64,000 bases of DNA from DATKFM01 sp046154965. Lineage in GTDB: Bacteria > Pseudomonadota > Alphaproteobacteria > Dongiales > Dongiaceae. Each line of letters starts with the position of its first letter. The stretch's first letter is position 1. Under the pieces are notes generated by a model. The model worked only from the letters and a program-made list of their open reading frames with translations, made no database searches and was not told the DNA's origin. This document shows positions 35,123 through 44,516 of the stretch, piece by piece. Location of the stretch: the NCBI GenBank assembly GCA_046154965.1, contig JBJXDY010000021.1, positions 6,838 to 70,837 of the forward strand, written 5' to 3'. Position numbers and translations under genes: made by a program.

Positions 35123-35187
35123 GGCCGCCGTCCCGCCGCGCATTCTCCCGGCGCGGTCAGAGGCGGGGTCGTGTCCCTACAACCTAT

Positions 35188-35198
35188 TCCTCATACAA
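35188..35198 (-). promoter_or_regulatory. Candidate FadR-type operator, site 1
   Basis: TTGTATGAGGA matches 10 of 11 positions of TNGTATGACNA, a FadR/LldR-like consensus form. It lies between the regulator gene and the dehydratase gene, 66 bp upstream of the regulator start. Confidence 0.4.
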
Positions 35199-35248
35199 TT
35201 GCCAATGCTTGTCAATCGCAGCCGCTATGCCGGCTCCAGGATAAGCTG

Positions 35249-36973
35249 TCAGTGTGACTCCCGGGGGATCGCCGCGCCGCGCTTGCCCACCAGGAAGTCC
35301 ATATCGCAGCCGCGATCCGCCTGCAGCACATGGTCGACATAGAGGCGCTGATAGCCCGTCGCCATCGAGGGCTCCGGCGCCTTCCAGGCCTTGCGCCTAT
35401 TTGCCAACTCCTCGTCCGTGACGCTCAGATGCAGGCGGCGCCTATCCACATCCAGCTCGATCATGTCGCCGTCGCGCACCAGCGCCAGCGGCCCGCCGGT
35501 CGCCGCTTCCGGCGCTGTATGCAGCACCACCGTGCCATAGGCCGTGCCGCTCATGCGGGCATCGGAGATGCGCACCATGTCGCGCACGCCCTTCATCAGC
35601 ACCTTCTGCGGCAGCGGCATGTTGCCGACTTCGGCCATGCCGGGATAGCCCTTCGGCCCGCAGTTCTTGAGGACGAGCACGCAGTTTTCATCGACATCCA
35701 GCGCGGGATCGTCAACCCGTTGTTTGTAGTGATCGATATTCTCGAACACCACCGCGCGGCCCTTGTGGCGCAGCAGCTCCGGCGTCGCCGCCGACGGCTT
35801 CAGCACCGCGCCGTTTGGCGCCAGGTTGCCGCGCAGCACCACGATGCCGCCCATGGGCTTGAAGGGTTCACCGCGGCTCATGATCACATCGCGGTTGAAG
35901 CACTCGGCCTCCTTGATGTTCTCGGCCACGGTCTTTCCGGATACCGTCATCGCATCGCCATGAATGAGATCACCGAGCTCGCGCATGACCGCGGGCAAGC
36001 CGCCGGCATAGTAGAAATCCTCCATCAGGTACTTCCCCGACGGCATCAAGTTTACCAGGCAGGGCACCTCCTGACCGAGCTTGTCCCAATCGTCCAGCGA
36101 CAGATCGACGCCGATCCGGCCGGCGATCGCCAGCAGATGGATCACGGCATTGGTGGAGCCGCCGATGGCGCCGTTGACCCGGATCGCATTTTCGAACGCC
36201 TCGCGGGTCAGGATCTTCGACATCTTGATATCGTCGCGCACCATCTCCACGATGCGGCGGCCGGCAAGATGGGCCAGCACATAGCGCCGGGAGTCGACGG
36301 CGGGAATCGCCGCGTTGGTCGGGAAGGCGATGCCCAGCGCCTCCACCATCGAGGCCATGGTGGACGCCGTTCCCATGGTCATGCAGTGACCGGCCGAGCG
36401 GGACATGCCGGCTTCCGCCTCCATGAAGGCGGCCAGCGACATCTTGCCGCCGCGCACATCCTCTGACAGTTGCCAGACGCTGGTGCCGGAGCCCACTGTC
36501 TGGTCGCGGTAGTGGCCGTTCAGCATCGGTCCGCCGGAGACGACGATGGCCGGGACATCGCAGCTCGCCGCGCCCATCACCAGCGCCGGCGTGGTCTTAT
36601 CGCAGCCGGTGAGCAGCACGACTCCATCCAGCGGATTCGCCCGAATGGATTCCTCGACATCCATGGAGGCCAGATTGCGGAACAGCATCGCCGTCGGCCG
36701 CAGGTTGGTTTCACCCAGGGACATCACCGGAAACTCCAGCGGCATGCCGCCGGCTTCGTAAACGCCGCGCTTCACGTGATCGGCCAGCTTGCGGAAATGG
36801 GCGTTGCAGGGCGTCAGCTCGGAAAAGGTGTTGCAGATGCCGATGACCGGCCGGCCGTCGAACAGATCGTGGGGGATGCCCTGGTTCTTCATCCAGCTTC
36901 TGTGCATGAACCCGTCGCGGTCCGGCTTGCCGAACCAGGCGGACGAGCGAAGCTTGGGGGTCTTATCGTTCAT
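35249..36973 (-). CDS. IlvD/Edd-family aldonate dehydratase (arabonate/galactonate type)
   Basis: A 574-residue Fe-S dehydratase of the IlvD/Edd family. It has an N-terminal segment FDGRPVIGICNTFSELTPCN with the first cluster cysteine, GCDKTTPALVMGA near 125 with the second, and GHCMTMGTASTMA near 195 with the third. Such enzymes convert sugar acids (L-arabinonate, D-xylonate, D-fuconate, D-galactonate) to 2-keto-3-deoxy acids. The overall sequence recalls L-arabinonate dehydratase. With DgoK and DgoA downstream the product would be KDGal or a close analogue. It heads the minus-strand catabolic run. Confidence 0.88.
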   Translation of the reverse strand: MNDKTPKLRSSAWFGKPDRDGFMHRSWMKNQGIPHDLFDGRPVIGICNTFSELTPCNAHFRKLADHVKRGVYEAGGMPLEFPVMSLGETNLRPTAMLFRNLASMDVEESIRANPLDGVVLLTGCDKTTPALVMGAASCDVPAIVVSGGPMLNGHYRDQTVGSGTSVWQLSEDVRGGKMSLAAFMEAEAGMSRSAGHCMTMGTASTMASMVEALGIAFPTNAAIPAVDSRRYVLAHLAGRRIVEMVRDDIKMSKILTREAFENAIRVNGAIGGSTNAVIHLLAIAGRIGVDLSLDDWDKLGQEVPCLVNLMPSGKYLMEDFYYAGGLPAVMRELGDLIHGDAMTVSGKTVAENIKEAECFNRDVIMSRGEPFKPMGGIVVLRGNLAPNGAVLKPSAATPELLRHKGRAVVFENIDHYKQRVDDPALDVDENCVLVLKNCGPKGYPGMAEVGNMPLPQKVLMKGVRDMVRISDARMSGTAYGTVVLHTAPEAATGGPLALVRDGDMIELDVDRRRLHLSVTDEELANRRKAWKAPEPSMATGYQRLYVDHVLQADRGCDMDFLVGKRGAAIPRESH

Positions 36974-36999
36974 AGGGCGCTCCGATGCTCCTGATCATT

Positions 37000-37010
37000 A
37001 AGTATGACAA
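37000..37010 (+). promoter_or_regulatory. Candidate FadR-type operator, site 2
   Basis: AAGTATGACAA matches TNGTATGACNA in all but the first base. It lies in the 123-bp region between the divergent dehydratase and epimerase genes, where it could control both. Confidence 0.4.
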
Positions 37011-37096
37011 ATTAGCCGCCATGGTCCAGCGGCCCGATTGACAAGTCAACCGGGACGCGGGAACGTTTTGCCGGCCAAAAGGGGACAGCCAGGGGA

Positions 37097-37990
37097 ATGA
37101 GCCTGATTACCATTAGCAGCGGCGACACGCATTTGACCCTGGCGCCGCATTTGGGGGGCACGATCGCCCGCTACTGGCAGGCTATCAGCGGCGGCGTCTT
37201 CGAATGGTTCCGCCCTGCAAAACCGGCGGATCTGGATACCATCAATCCCGAGGGAATGTCGCTGTTTCCCCTGGTGCCCTATTCGGGCCTGATCCGCCAT
37301 GGCCGCTTTACCATCGATGGCCGGCACATCGTGCTGCCGCTCAATTGGCTGCCGGAACAGCACACCATCCACGGCCATGGCTGGCAGGCGCGCTGGCATC
37401 TGGCGGAGACCGATGGCCGCCAGGCGCGCGTGGAATACCGCCATGCCGCAGACGCATGGCCCTGGGCTTATCGGGCGCAGCAGAGCTACCGGCTCGATGG
37501 CAACCGGCTGCGAATCGCGATGAGTGTAACCAATGAGTCCGATACGCCGATGCCCGCCGGGATCGGACCCCATCCCTATTTTGTCCGCACGCCCCGCGCC
37601 CGCGTGACGGCGCAGATTTCGCGGGTGTGGCTCGCCGACAGCGAAAATCTGCCGACCGAGCTGGTGCCCCCGGAACCGCTCTACGATCTGCGGGCCGGGC
37701 TGGTGCCGTCACGGCAGGCCATTGACCATCTCTTCGCCGGCTGGGACCACAAGGCTGTCATCGAATGGCCGGAATGGAACGCTCGCCTGACCATGACGGC
37801 GGAATCGCCCTTGGATACGCTGGTGGTCTACACGCCCGCGGGACAGGATTACTTCTGCGTTGAACCCGTGAGCAACACGACCGATGCTTTCAACGGCTAT
37901 GCGGCCGGGCGCAAAGACACCGGCACCGTTCTGCTGCAACCCGGCGCGACCCTGTCGGCCGCGGCCGAATTCCAACCCGAGCTGACATGA
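37097..37990 (+). CDS. Aldose 1-epimerase (galactose mutarotase family)
   Basis: A 297-residue GalM-like protein. Conserved points: NPEGMSLFPLVPYSGLIRHGRF near residue 50, HTIHGHGWQARW near 90 (general-base-region His), and GIGPHPYFVR near 155 with the second catalytic His; EPVSNTTDAFN near 255 has the catalytic Glu. It interconverts alpha and beta aldoses before dehydrogenase action. It is divergent from the dehydratase and 3 bases ahead of the RraA-like gene. Confidence 0.9.
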   Translation: MSLITISSGDTHLTLAPHLGGTIARYWQAISGGVFEWFRPAKPADLDTINPEGMSLFPLVPYSGLIRHGRFTIDGRHIVLPLNWLPEQHTIHGHGWQARWHLAETDGRQARVEYRHAADAWPWAYRAQQSYRLDGNRLRIAMSVTNESDTPMPAGIGPHPYFVRTPRARVTAQISRVWLADSENLPTELVPPEPLYDLRAGLVPSRQAIDHLFAGWDHKAVIEWPEWNARLTMTAESPLDTLVVYTPAGQDYFCVEPVSNTTDAFNGYAAGRKDTGTVLLQPGATLSAAAEFQPELT

Positions 37991-37993
37991 CCC

Positions 37994-38701
37994 ATGACTG
38001 ATAGCTTCCTCAGCGAATCCGATCTGGCCAAGCTTCGCGCCCTCGATACGCCGACGATCTGCAATGCGCTGGAGACGATCCTGCCGGCGCGGCGCGGAAT
38101 TGGCTTTACCACGAAGCCGCTGGTCTGCGCCCGGCCGCATCTGCCGCCCATCGTCGGCTATGCCCGCACGGCCACGATCCGCGCCACCCACCCGGTCGAG
38201 GGCGACGCCAAGGCGATGCGCCAGCGGCGCCTGGACTATTACCGCCATGTCAGCGAGGGACCGCCGCCGCGCATCGTCCTGCTGGAGGATCTGGACGCCG
38301 AGCCCGGCTATGGCGCTTTCTGGGGCGAGGTGAACAGCAACATCCACAAGGGCCTCGGCTGCCTGGGCGTCATCACCAACGGCAGCATCCGCGACATCCC
38401 CGCCTGCGCCGAGGGCTTCCAGCTTCTGGCGGGGCGAGTCGGTCCGTCCCATGCCTATGTGCATGTCCTGGAGATCGCGGTGACCGTGACCATCCATGGC
38501 ATGACCGTGCGGCCCGGCGATTTGATCCATGGCGATCAGCATGGCGCCGTCGTGATCCCGCATGATGCCGCGCAGCGCATTCCCGATGTCGCCGCTCAGA
38601 TCGCCCGCCGCGAGAGCCACATCATCTCTGCCAGCCAGCGGCCGGATTTCAGTTACGTGATGCTGGCGCGGACTCTTGCCGAAGCTGACGAGATTCACTG
38701 A
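37994..38701 (+). CDS. RraA/HMG-aldolase-like protein
   Basis: A 235-residue RraA-family protein. GVITNGSIRDIPAC near 128-142 carries the G-x-x-RD motif, and PGDLIHGDQHGAVVIP near 175 the D-x-x-G/V motif. Family members bind divalent metal and include RNase E inhibitors and 4-hydroxy-4-methyl-2-oxoglutarate or oxaloacetate aldolase/decarboxylases. Pairing with an aldose epimerase 3 bases upstream points to a sugar-acid enzyme rather than an RNase E regulator (inference). Confidence 0.82.
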   Translation: MTDSFLSESDLAKLRALDTPTICNALETILPARRGIGFTTKPLVCARPHLPPIVGYARTATIRATHPVEGDAKAMRQRRLDYYRHVSEGPPPRIVLLEDLDAEPGYGAFWGEVNSNIHKGLGCLGVITNGSIRDIPACAEGFQLLAGRVGPSHAYVHVLEIAVTVTIHGMTVRPGDLIHGDQHGAVVIPHDAAQRIPDVAAQIARRESHIISASQRPDFSYVMLARTLAEADEIH

Positions 38702-38719
38702 CCGGCGGAACGGAGGCGC

Positions 38720-39799
38720 TCAGCGCCCGGACAGGCGCACGCCGCTGGCGGCGTCGAACAGATGCACGTCGCCCAATTCGGGCCGCAGATAGACCTGCTG
38801 GCCCGGCGCGACGTCGTAGCGCCCCCGCAGCAGGCAGCAGACGGACGTGTCGGCCAATGTGGCGAAGGCAAGCATATCGAGGCCGGTCTGCTCGACCACC
38901 TGAACCGGCGCCGGTAACCCATCGGCGGTGCCCGCCAGGGACAGATGCTCCGGCCGTACGCCATAGATTACCTCAAGCCCCTCATCGCCCGGCGTATCGG
39001 GCCGCAGCGGCAGGCGCAGACCTCCCGCCGTCTCGACGCAGGCGGACCCCGACTGATAGCGCAGCCGACCTTTCAGCATGTTCATGGCCGGCGATCCGAT
39101 GAAGCCGGCGACCAGCAGATTAGCCGGCCGGTCGTATAGCTCCAGGGGTGTGCCGATCTGCGCCACCCGGCCGGCATTCAGGACCACGATCCGGTCGGCC
39201 ATGGTCATGGCCTCTACCTGATCATGCGTGACATAGACGGAGGTCGTCCGCAGCGATTGGTGCAGAGAGCGGATCTCCGTCCGCATCTGCACCCGCAGCT
39301 TGGCGTCCAGGTTCGATAGCGGCTCGTCGAACAGGAACACCTGCGGATCGCGGACGATGGCGCGGCCCATGGCGACCCGCTGGCGCTGGCCGCCGGAAAG
39401 CTGTCGTGGATAGCGCCCGAGCAAATCGGTTAGGCCGAGGATTCCGGCGGCGCGCGCAACCCGCTCGGCGATGACCGCCTTCTCCGCTTTCCGCAGCTTC
39501 AGGCCGAATCCCATGTTGTCGGCCACCGTTTTGTGGGGATAGAGAGCGTAGTTCTGAAACACCATCGCGACATCGCGATCGCGCGGGGTTACCTCGTTCA
39601 CCACCCGGCCGCCGATGGAGATCTCGCCGCCGGTGATGTCCTCCAGCCCCGCGATCATCCGCAGCAGCGTGGATTTTCCGCAGCCGGAGGGGCCGACCAG
39701 CACAAAGAACTCCTCGTCGCCGATATCGATATCGACGCCATGGATCACCTTGCTGGTGCCGTAGGATTTCTCCACGCCGCGCAGCGTGACAGCGGCCAT
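38720..39799 (-). CDS. MalK/UgpC-type ABC transporter ATPase
   Basis: A 359-residue ATPase with Walker A GPSGCGKST, signature LSGGQRQRVAMGRA, Walker B VFLFDEPLSNLDAK, VTHDQVEAM switch and a C-terminal MalK-type regulatory domain. ATG 39799 follows AAAGGAGG. It is divergent from the binding-protein gene at 40066; the plus-strand operon there has two permeases and no ATPase, so this protein presumably energises that transporter. Confidence 0.92.
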   Translation of the reverse strand: MAAVTLRGVEKSYGTSKVIHGVDIDIGDEEFFVLVGPSGCGKSTLLRMIAGLEDITGGEISIGGRVVNEVTPRDRDVAMVFQNYALYPHKTVADNMGFGLKLRKAEKAVIAERVARAAGILGLTDLLGRYPRQLSGGQRQRVAMGRAIVRDPQVFLFDEPLSNLDAKLRVQMRTEIRSLHQSLRTTSVYVTHDQVEAMTMADRIVVLNAGRVAQIGTPLELYDRPANLLVAGFIGSPAMNMLKGRLRYQSGSACVETAGGLRLPLRPDTPGDEGLEVIYGVRPEHLSLAGTADGLPAPVQVVEQTGLDMLAFATLADTSVCCLLRGRYDVAPGQQVYLRPELGDVHLFDAASGVRLSGR

Positions 39800-40065
39800 G
39801 CATCCTCCTTTGCGCGGCACGGATTAATGTTTGTCTACCCAATCTCTGCCGCACTGCCCATGAAACCCAGCCCGCGGGAATGGTGCAACAGATTTCGCAC
39901 CGCGAAATCGATCTGTCCGCGCATTCCTGACTTTATTGCAACGCACCTTGCTTGACAGTGCTGAGGCAAGCCCGCACGATCCGCGCGACTTCCAGCCGAT
40001 GCGTAACATCGTGAGAGGAACAACAACCGCCGATTGTCGGCGGCATCACACGAGGAGGATCGCCC

Positions 40066-41712
40066 ATGGCATACACCAGGACAATCGCCGCGGCCGCGCT
40101 GATCTGTCTTACCGCTGCATCGCCGAGCCTGGCACAGGACAGCAAGCATGTGAAATGGCTCGACGACGGCACGGTCGAGCTGACTATGGATCCCGAATAT
40201 GGCGGCGTTATCAAAACCACCCGCGAAGAACTGGGCGCGCTATTTGGACCCGGCCAGAAACCGTTCGAAGGGCAAGAAGTCACCGTATTGAGTCTTGACT
40301 CCGGACCTAAGGGCGGCATCTCCGGACCGCTCTACGCATTCCGGCCGATCTGGGAGGAGCTCTCCGGCGCCAAGCTGAACATCGCGTTGACGCCGATTTC
40401 CGAACTCTACACCAAGACGTTCCTGGATCTGCGCAACGGCACCGGCGAATACGATGCCATGATCGTCGGCGCGTTCTTCTATGGTGACCTGATCGGCGGC
40501 AACTACATCCTGCCGATTGATGACTGGTACACCAGCGGCGACTATCCGAAATGGAGCTACGACGCGATGCCGGCGTCGCTCCGTAACATCTATACCTGGG
40601 GCGGCGTCGGCTATGGCGTGCTCAGCGATGCCGATGGCCAAATCCTCTATTACCGCCGCGACCTCCTGACCAATCCGGAACATCAGGCAGCGTTCAAAGG
40701 TGAGTATGGCTATGATCTACCGGTGCCGCCGACGACGCTGCAGCAGCTCCGCGACATCGCCAAGTACTTCAACGGCAAGGACTTCGATTCCAACGATCCT
40801 GAACCGGATTCCGGCGCGGTATTGCATCTGAAAGTGCGCGAGCAGGGTCTCTACCACTTTACGACGCTGGCAACCTCATTTGCCATGACCCCCGGACCGG
40901 AATTGACCAAGACGACGAACGTTTACTGGTTCGATCCCGAAGACATGAAGCCGCTGATCAACAGCCCCGGACACGTCAAGGCGCTCGACTTCCTGAAGGA
41001 GCTTGCGCAGTACGGACCGCCGGCACAGGTGAGCTGGAGCCTCGGCGAAGCGTGGGACTATTTCCTGCGGGGCAAGGCGGTTTTCAACTTCTCCTATGGC
41101 GACGTGTCGCCACTGGCGCAGGACGAAACCCGCTCGAAAATCAAAGGTAAAGTAGGCGCCGCCATCCTGCCGGCATCCGACACTTACTGGGACATGAACA
41201 CGAAAGAATTCGTCACGACCCAGGAAGTGCGCAAAGTCGGCAACGTCACCGGCGGCTCCTGGCACGGCGTTATCTCCTCCCTTGGCGACGCGCCGGAAGC
41301 TTCCTACTCCTTCCTCTCCTTGATGGCCATCAAGCCGGCCTCCAAGTGGCTGGCAACCTATGGCTGGGACGGCGTCGATCCCGGTTACAACTACCAGTTC
41401 CTCGAACCGCTCGGCGAAGCCAAGCTGGAGGACTACACGAACGCTGGTTGGGATGCGACGGACGTAAAGGAGTATCTGCAAGCCTACTACGACAACTTCA
41501 ATGCGGCGACCCTGCTGCCCTATCTGCGGATTACCGGCACACAGGAGTACTTCGATGTGCTGGACAGCAATCTGTCGGCCGCGATGAGCGGATCCAAGAC
41601 GTCCCAGCAGGCTCTCGACGATACGGCGGCTGCCTGGGAGCAGATCACGGATCGTCTCGGCCGCGACAAGCAGCTTGCGGCCTACCAACAGGCCATTGGC
41701 TGGAAGCAGTAA
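40066..41712 (+). CDS. ABC solute-binding protein (carbohydrate family 1 type)
   Basis: A 548-residue exported binding protein. A Sec signal peptide (~1-23) with Ala-rich core ends SLA-Q. The mature part contains VTVLSLDSGPKGGISGPLYAF and an Asp/Trp/Tyr-rich ligand region typical of large sugar binders. A GAGGAGG ribosome site precedes the start. Two permease genes follow. The ligand is unknown; the downstream lactonase suggests a sugar or its acid/lactone. Confidence 0.88.
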   Translation: MAYTRTIAAAALICLTAASPSLAQDSKHVKWLDDGTVELTMDPEYGGVIKTTREELGALFGPGQKPFEGQEVTVLSLDSGPKGGISGPLYAFRPIWEELSGAKLNIALTPISELYTKTFLDLRNGTGEYDAMIVGAFFYGDLIGGNYILPIDDWYTSGDYPKWSYDAMPASLRNIYTWGGVGYGVLSDADGQILYYRRDLLTNPEHQAAFKGEYGYDLPVPPTTLQQLRDIAKYFNGKDFDSNDPEPDSGAVLHLKVREQGLYHFTTLATSFAMTPGPELTKTTNVYWFDPEDMKPLINSPGHVKALDFLKELAQYGPPAQVSWSLGEAWDYFLRGKAVFNFSYGDVSPLAQDETRSKIKGKVGAAILPASDTYWDMNTKEFVTTQEVRKVGNVTGGSWHGVISSLGDAPEASYSFLSLMAIKPASKWLATYGWDGVDPGYNYQFLEPLGEAKLEDYTNAGWDATDVKEYLQAYYDNFNAATLLPYLRITGTQEYFDVLDSNLSAAMSGSKTSQQALDDTAAAWEQITDRLGRDKQLAAYQQAIGWKQ

Positions 41713-41721
41713 CGAACGGCT

Positions 41722-41750
41722 GGCCGGCTCCGTAGCTCGCGGGGCCGGCC
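41722..41750 (+). promoter_or_regulatory. Intercistronic hairpin after the binding-protein gene
   Basis: Stem GGCCGGC / GCCGGCC around a 15-base loop in the 54-bp gap between binding protein and permease. No clear U-run follows. Confidence 0.5.
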
Positions 41751-41766
41751 GCCTTTCGGCGCAACG

Positions 41767-42714
41767 ATGCGTTGGACCAACCGCGTCAGATGGGTTTTCC
41801 TCGCCCCGGCGATCGCCTGGGTGCTGGTGTTTACCCTGTTTCCGCTGGTCTACTCGCTGTACGCCAGCCTGCACAACGTCACCAACGAAACCGTCGTCGA
41901 ACGCACCGTGGTGCCCATGCTCGACGCCGCCGGCAAGCCGGTGCTGAAGACCGATGGGACGCCGCGCACCAAAACAGACATAAAGCGCGAAACCGTCACA
42001 AAATGGGAATTTGTCGGCCTGACCAATTTCGGCCGGGTGTTTCGAGATCCCCAAGTAGCCGAGGCCGCGCGCGTCACCGCGATCTTCGTCGTGGTGGCGG
42101 TCAGCCTGGAAATGCTGTTGGGCTTGCTACTGGCTTTCCTGTTCAACCGAAATCTGCCGATGCGTTCTCTGTTGCGCACAATCATGATCCTGCCGATCTT
42201 CGCGACGCCGGTCGCCGCCGGCTATCTGTTCTTCACGATTTTCTATGAGGAAGGCGGGCCGCTGGGCTGGACCGGTATTCCGTTCCTTTCGCATCCCGGC
42301 TGGGCACTGGCCTCCATCATCATCGTCGATGTCTGGCAGTGGACGCCGTTTTGCTTCCTGGTGTTTCTGGCCGCGCTGCAAAGCATTCCCGAAGACGCGA
42401 TCGAGGCCGCGCGCCTGGACACGGATTCGTCCGTCGCGGTCTGGCTCCATGTCGTGATGCCGTTCCTGCAGCCGGTCATCATCATCGTCCTCCTATTGCG
42501 ATTGGCGGAAGCGCTCAAAGTTTTCGACGTCGTCGCCTCGCTGACAGTCGGTGGGCCAGGCAACGCGACGCAATCCGTATCCTATCTCGCCTTCCGCACC
42601 GGCTTGCGATTCTTCGATGTCGGTTATGCCTCTGCGCTCGCCTATCTCTTGCTGGCGGCGATGATGGTGATCGTGACATTCTTCTTCAAGCGCATGCGGA
42701 GCGTCTATGCCTGA
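41767..42714 (+). CDS. Sugar-type ABC permease (MalF-like)
   Basis: A 315-residue permease. The first helix is near 10-30, followed by an unusually long ~40-residue periplasmic loop (VTNETVVERTVVPMLDAAGK region) before the next helices. The EAA loop reads IEAARLDTDSSVAVWLHVVMPFLQP near 215. It overlaps the next permease by 8 bases. Confidence 0.9.
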   Translation: MRWTNRVRWVFLAPAIAWVLVFTLFPLVYSLYASLHNVTNETVVERTVVPMLDAAGKPVLKTDGTPRTKTDIKRETVTKWEFVGLTNFGRVFRDPQVAEAARVTAIFVVVAVSLEMLLGLLLAFLFNRNLPMRSLLRTIMILPIFATPVAAGYLFFTIFYEEGGPLGWTGIPFLSHPGWALASIIIVDVWQWTPFCFLVFLAALQSIPEDAIEAARLDTDSSVAVWLHVVMPFLQPVIIIVLLLRLAEALKVFDVVASLTVGGPGNATQSVSYLAFRTGLRFFDVGYASALAYLLLAAMMVIVTFFFKRMRSVYA

Positions 42715-43570
42715 CGCAACTCCCGGCAGACGCAGCAAGCCGCTCCCGCAAGCGCTCTGGTCGCTGCTGGCGATTGCCATCACGCTGGTGTTTCTGTTCC
42801 CGCTCTATTGGGCGGTGTCGACCGCACTGCGCAATCCGGCGGATACCTTCACGGTCGCCGGCCTTGGCATTCCCTGGGTCGACTTCCGTCCTACGCTGGA
42901 CAATTTCCGGACCGAACTGAGCACGCCCGAAGGATTGAAAGCCCTGCGAACCAGCATTGTCGTCTCCGTCAGCGCGGTCGTTCTCGCGCTCCTGCTGGGG
43001 ATGCCGGCCGCCTATGCCCTCGCCCGCTTCCGTTTCCTGCGATGGAAAAACAGCGACATCACCATCTGGTTTCTGTCGCAGCGCGTGCTGCCGCCGGTCG
43101 CGACGCTGCTGCCGTTCTACATAATCTTCCGTTCGTTCGACCTGTTGGATACGCCGATCGCGCTCATCCTGGTGAATGCGACGTTTATCCTGCCCTTCGT
43201 CGTGGTGATCCTGCGGCAGAGCTTCCTCGATCTGCCCGTCGAACTGGAAGAAGCGGCGCTGGTCGATGGCGCGACCCATTTCGGTGCCTTCACGAAAGTC
43301 GCCCTGCCCCTGGTGGCGCCGGCCGCCGCCGCCACCGGCCTGATCATCTTCGGCTTCGTCTGGAACGAGTTTCTATTCGCTTCTAGCCTCGGCATCACCG
43401 AAACCAAGACTATGCCCGCCCATATGGCTGGCGCGGTTGACACTCGCGGCGTGCAGTTTTGGTTCATGGCGACCCGTGCGCTGATCGCAATGGTGCCGCC
43501 GGTCTTGCTCGCCCTGTTCGCGCAACGCTATATCGTAAGAGGCCTGACCCTGGGAGCCGTGAAGGGTTAG
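42707..43570 (+). CDS. Sugar-type ABC permease (MalG-like)
   Basis: A 287-residue permease with six membrane helices and the EAA loop LEEAALVDGATHFGAFTKVALPLVAPA near 190. It begins inside the end of the preceding permease gene, so the pair is translated together and forms the transporter channel. Confidence 0.92.
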   Translation: MPDATPGRRSKPLPQALWSLLAIAITLVFLFPLYWAVSTALRNPADTFTVAGLGIPWVDFRPTLDNFRTELSTPEGLKALRTSIVVSVSAVVLALLLGMPAAYALARFRFLRWKNSDITIWFLSQRVLPPVATLLPFYIIFRSFDLLDTPIALILVNATFILPFVVVILRQSFLDLPVELEEAALVDGATHFGAFTKVALPLVAPAAAATGLIIFGFVWNEFLFASSLGITETKTMPAHMAGAVDTRGVQFWFMATRALIAMVPPVLLALFAQRYIVRGLTLGAVKG

Positions 43571-43595
43571 GGCGGCAACTCGGGGGGGAGCACAA

Positions 43596-44504
43596 ATGTC
43601 CGCAGATTTCGACGTCGTCGACGAACGCTTCCGCTATATGATGCAGGGCAACGCCTGGGTGGAGAAGCTCCACGGCGGCATGCTTTGGGCCGAGGGGCCG
43701 GTCTGGTTCGCCGACGGGCAATATCTGCTCTGGAGCGACATTCCCAACAACGTGATCCTGCAATATGCCGAGGGCACGGGCGTGCGGGTCTGGCGCCATC
43801 CCGCCAACAACACCAACGGCCATACGCGGGATCGCGAGGGCCGGCTGGTTTCCTGCGAGCATGGCGGCCGGCGCGTCTCCCGCACCGAGCATGACGGCAG
43901 CTACACCGTGCTGGTGGACCGCTACAAGGGCATGCGGCTGAACTCGCCCAATGACGTGGTGGTCAAGTCCGACGGCACGATCTGGTTCACCGATCCGCCC
44001 TACGGCATCCTCAGCGACTATGAGGGCAAGAAGGCCAAGAGCGCGATCGGCGCCAACTATGTCTACCGGTTCGATCCCAAGACCAAGAGCCTGACCGTGG
44101 TGGCCGATGATTTCGACAAGCCCAACGGCATCGCCTTCTCGCCCGACGAGAAGAAGCTCTATATCGCCGACACCGGCGGCTCCCATGATCCCGGCGGCGC
44201 GCACCATATCCGGGTCTTCGACGTGATCGACGGCCGCAAGCTGGCCCGGGGCCGCGTGTTCGCGGAGATCAACCCCGGCCTCGCCGACGGCTTCCGGCTG
44301 GATACCGACGGCAATGTCTGGACCAGCGCCGGCGACGGCGTGCATTGCTTCTCGCCGCGGGGCGAGCTGCTGGGCAAGATCCTGGTGCCGGAGGTGGTGT
44401 CGAACGTCTGCTTCGGCGGGCCGAAACGGAACCGGCTGTTCATCACGGCGACGACATCGCTCTACGCGGCCTATGTTTGCCAGGTCGGCGCGCAACGGCC
44501 CTGA
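43596..44504 (+). CDS. SMP-30/gluconolactonase-like lactonase
   Basis: A 302-residue beta-propeller hydrolase. LWAEGPVWF near 29 has the metal-binding Glu, NSPNDVVV near 117 the Asn and IADTGGS near 190 the catalytic Asp. Family members hydrolyse sugar lactones with Ca2+ or Zn2+. It follows the transporter genes by 25 bases and could also supply the lactonase step missing from the dehydrogenase-dehydratase pathway encoded at 27.7-37 kb. No signal peptide is evident. Confidence 0.9.
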   Translation: MSADFDVVDERFRYMMQGNAWVEKLHGGMLWAEGPVWFADGQYLLWSDIPNNVILQYAEGTGVRVWRHPANNTNGHTRDREGRLVSCEHGGRRVSRTEHDGSYTVLVDRYKGMRLNSPNDVVVKSDGTIWFTDPPYGILSDYEGKKAKSAIGANYVYRFDPKTKSLTVVADDFDKPNGIAFSPDEKKLYIADTGGSHDPGGAHHIRVFDVIDGRKLARGRVFAEINPGLADGFRLDTDGNVWTSAGDGVHCFSPRGELLGKILVPEVVSNVCFGGPKRNRLFITATTSLYAAYVCQVGAQRP

Positions 44505-44516
44505 CGGAGCGGCGCC

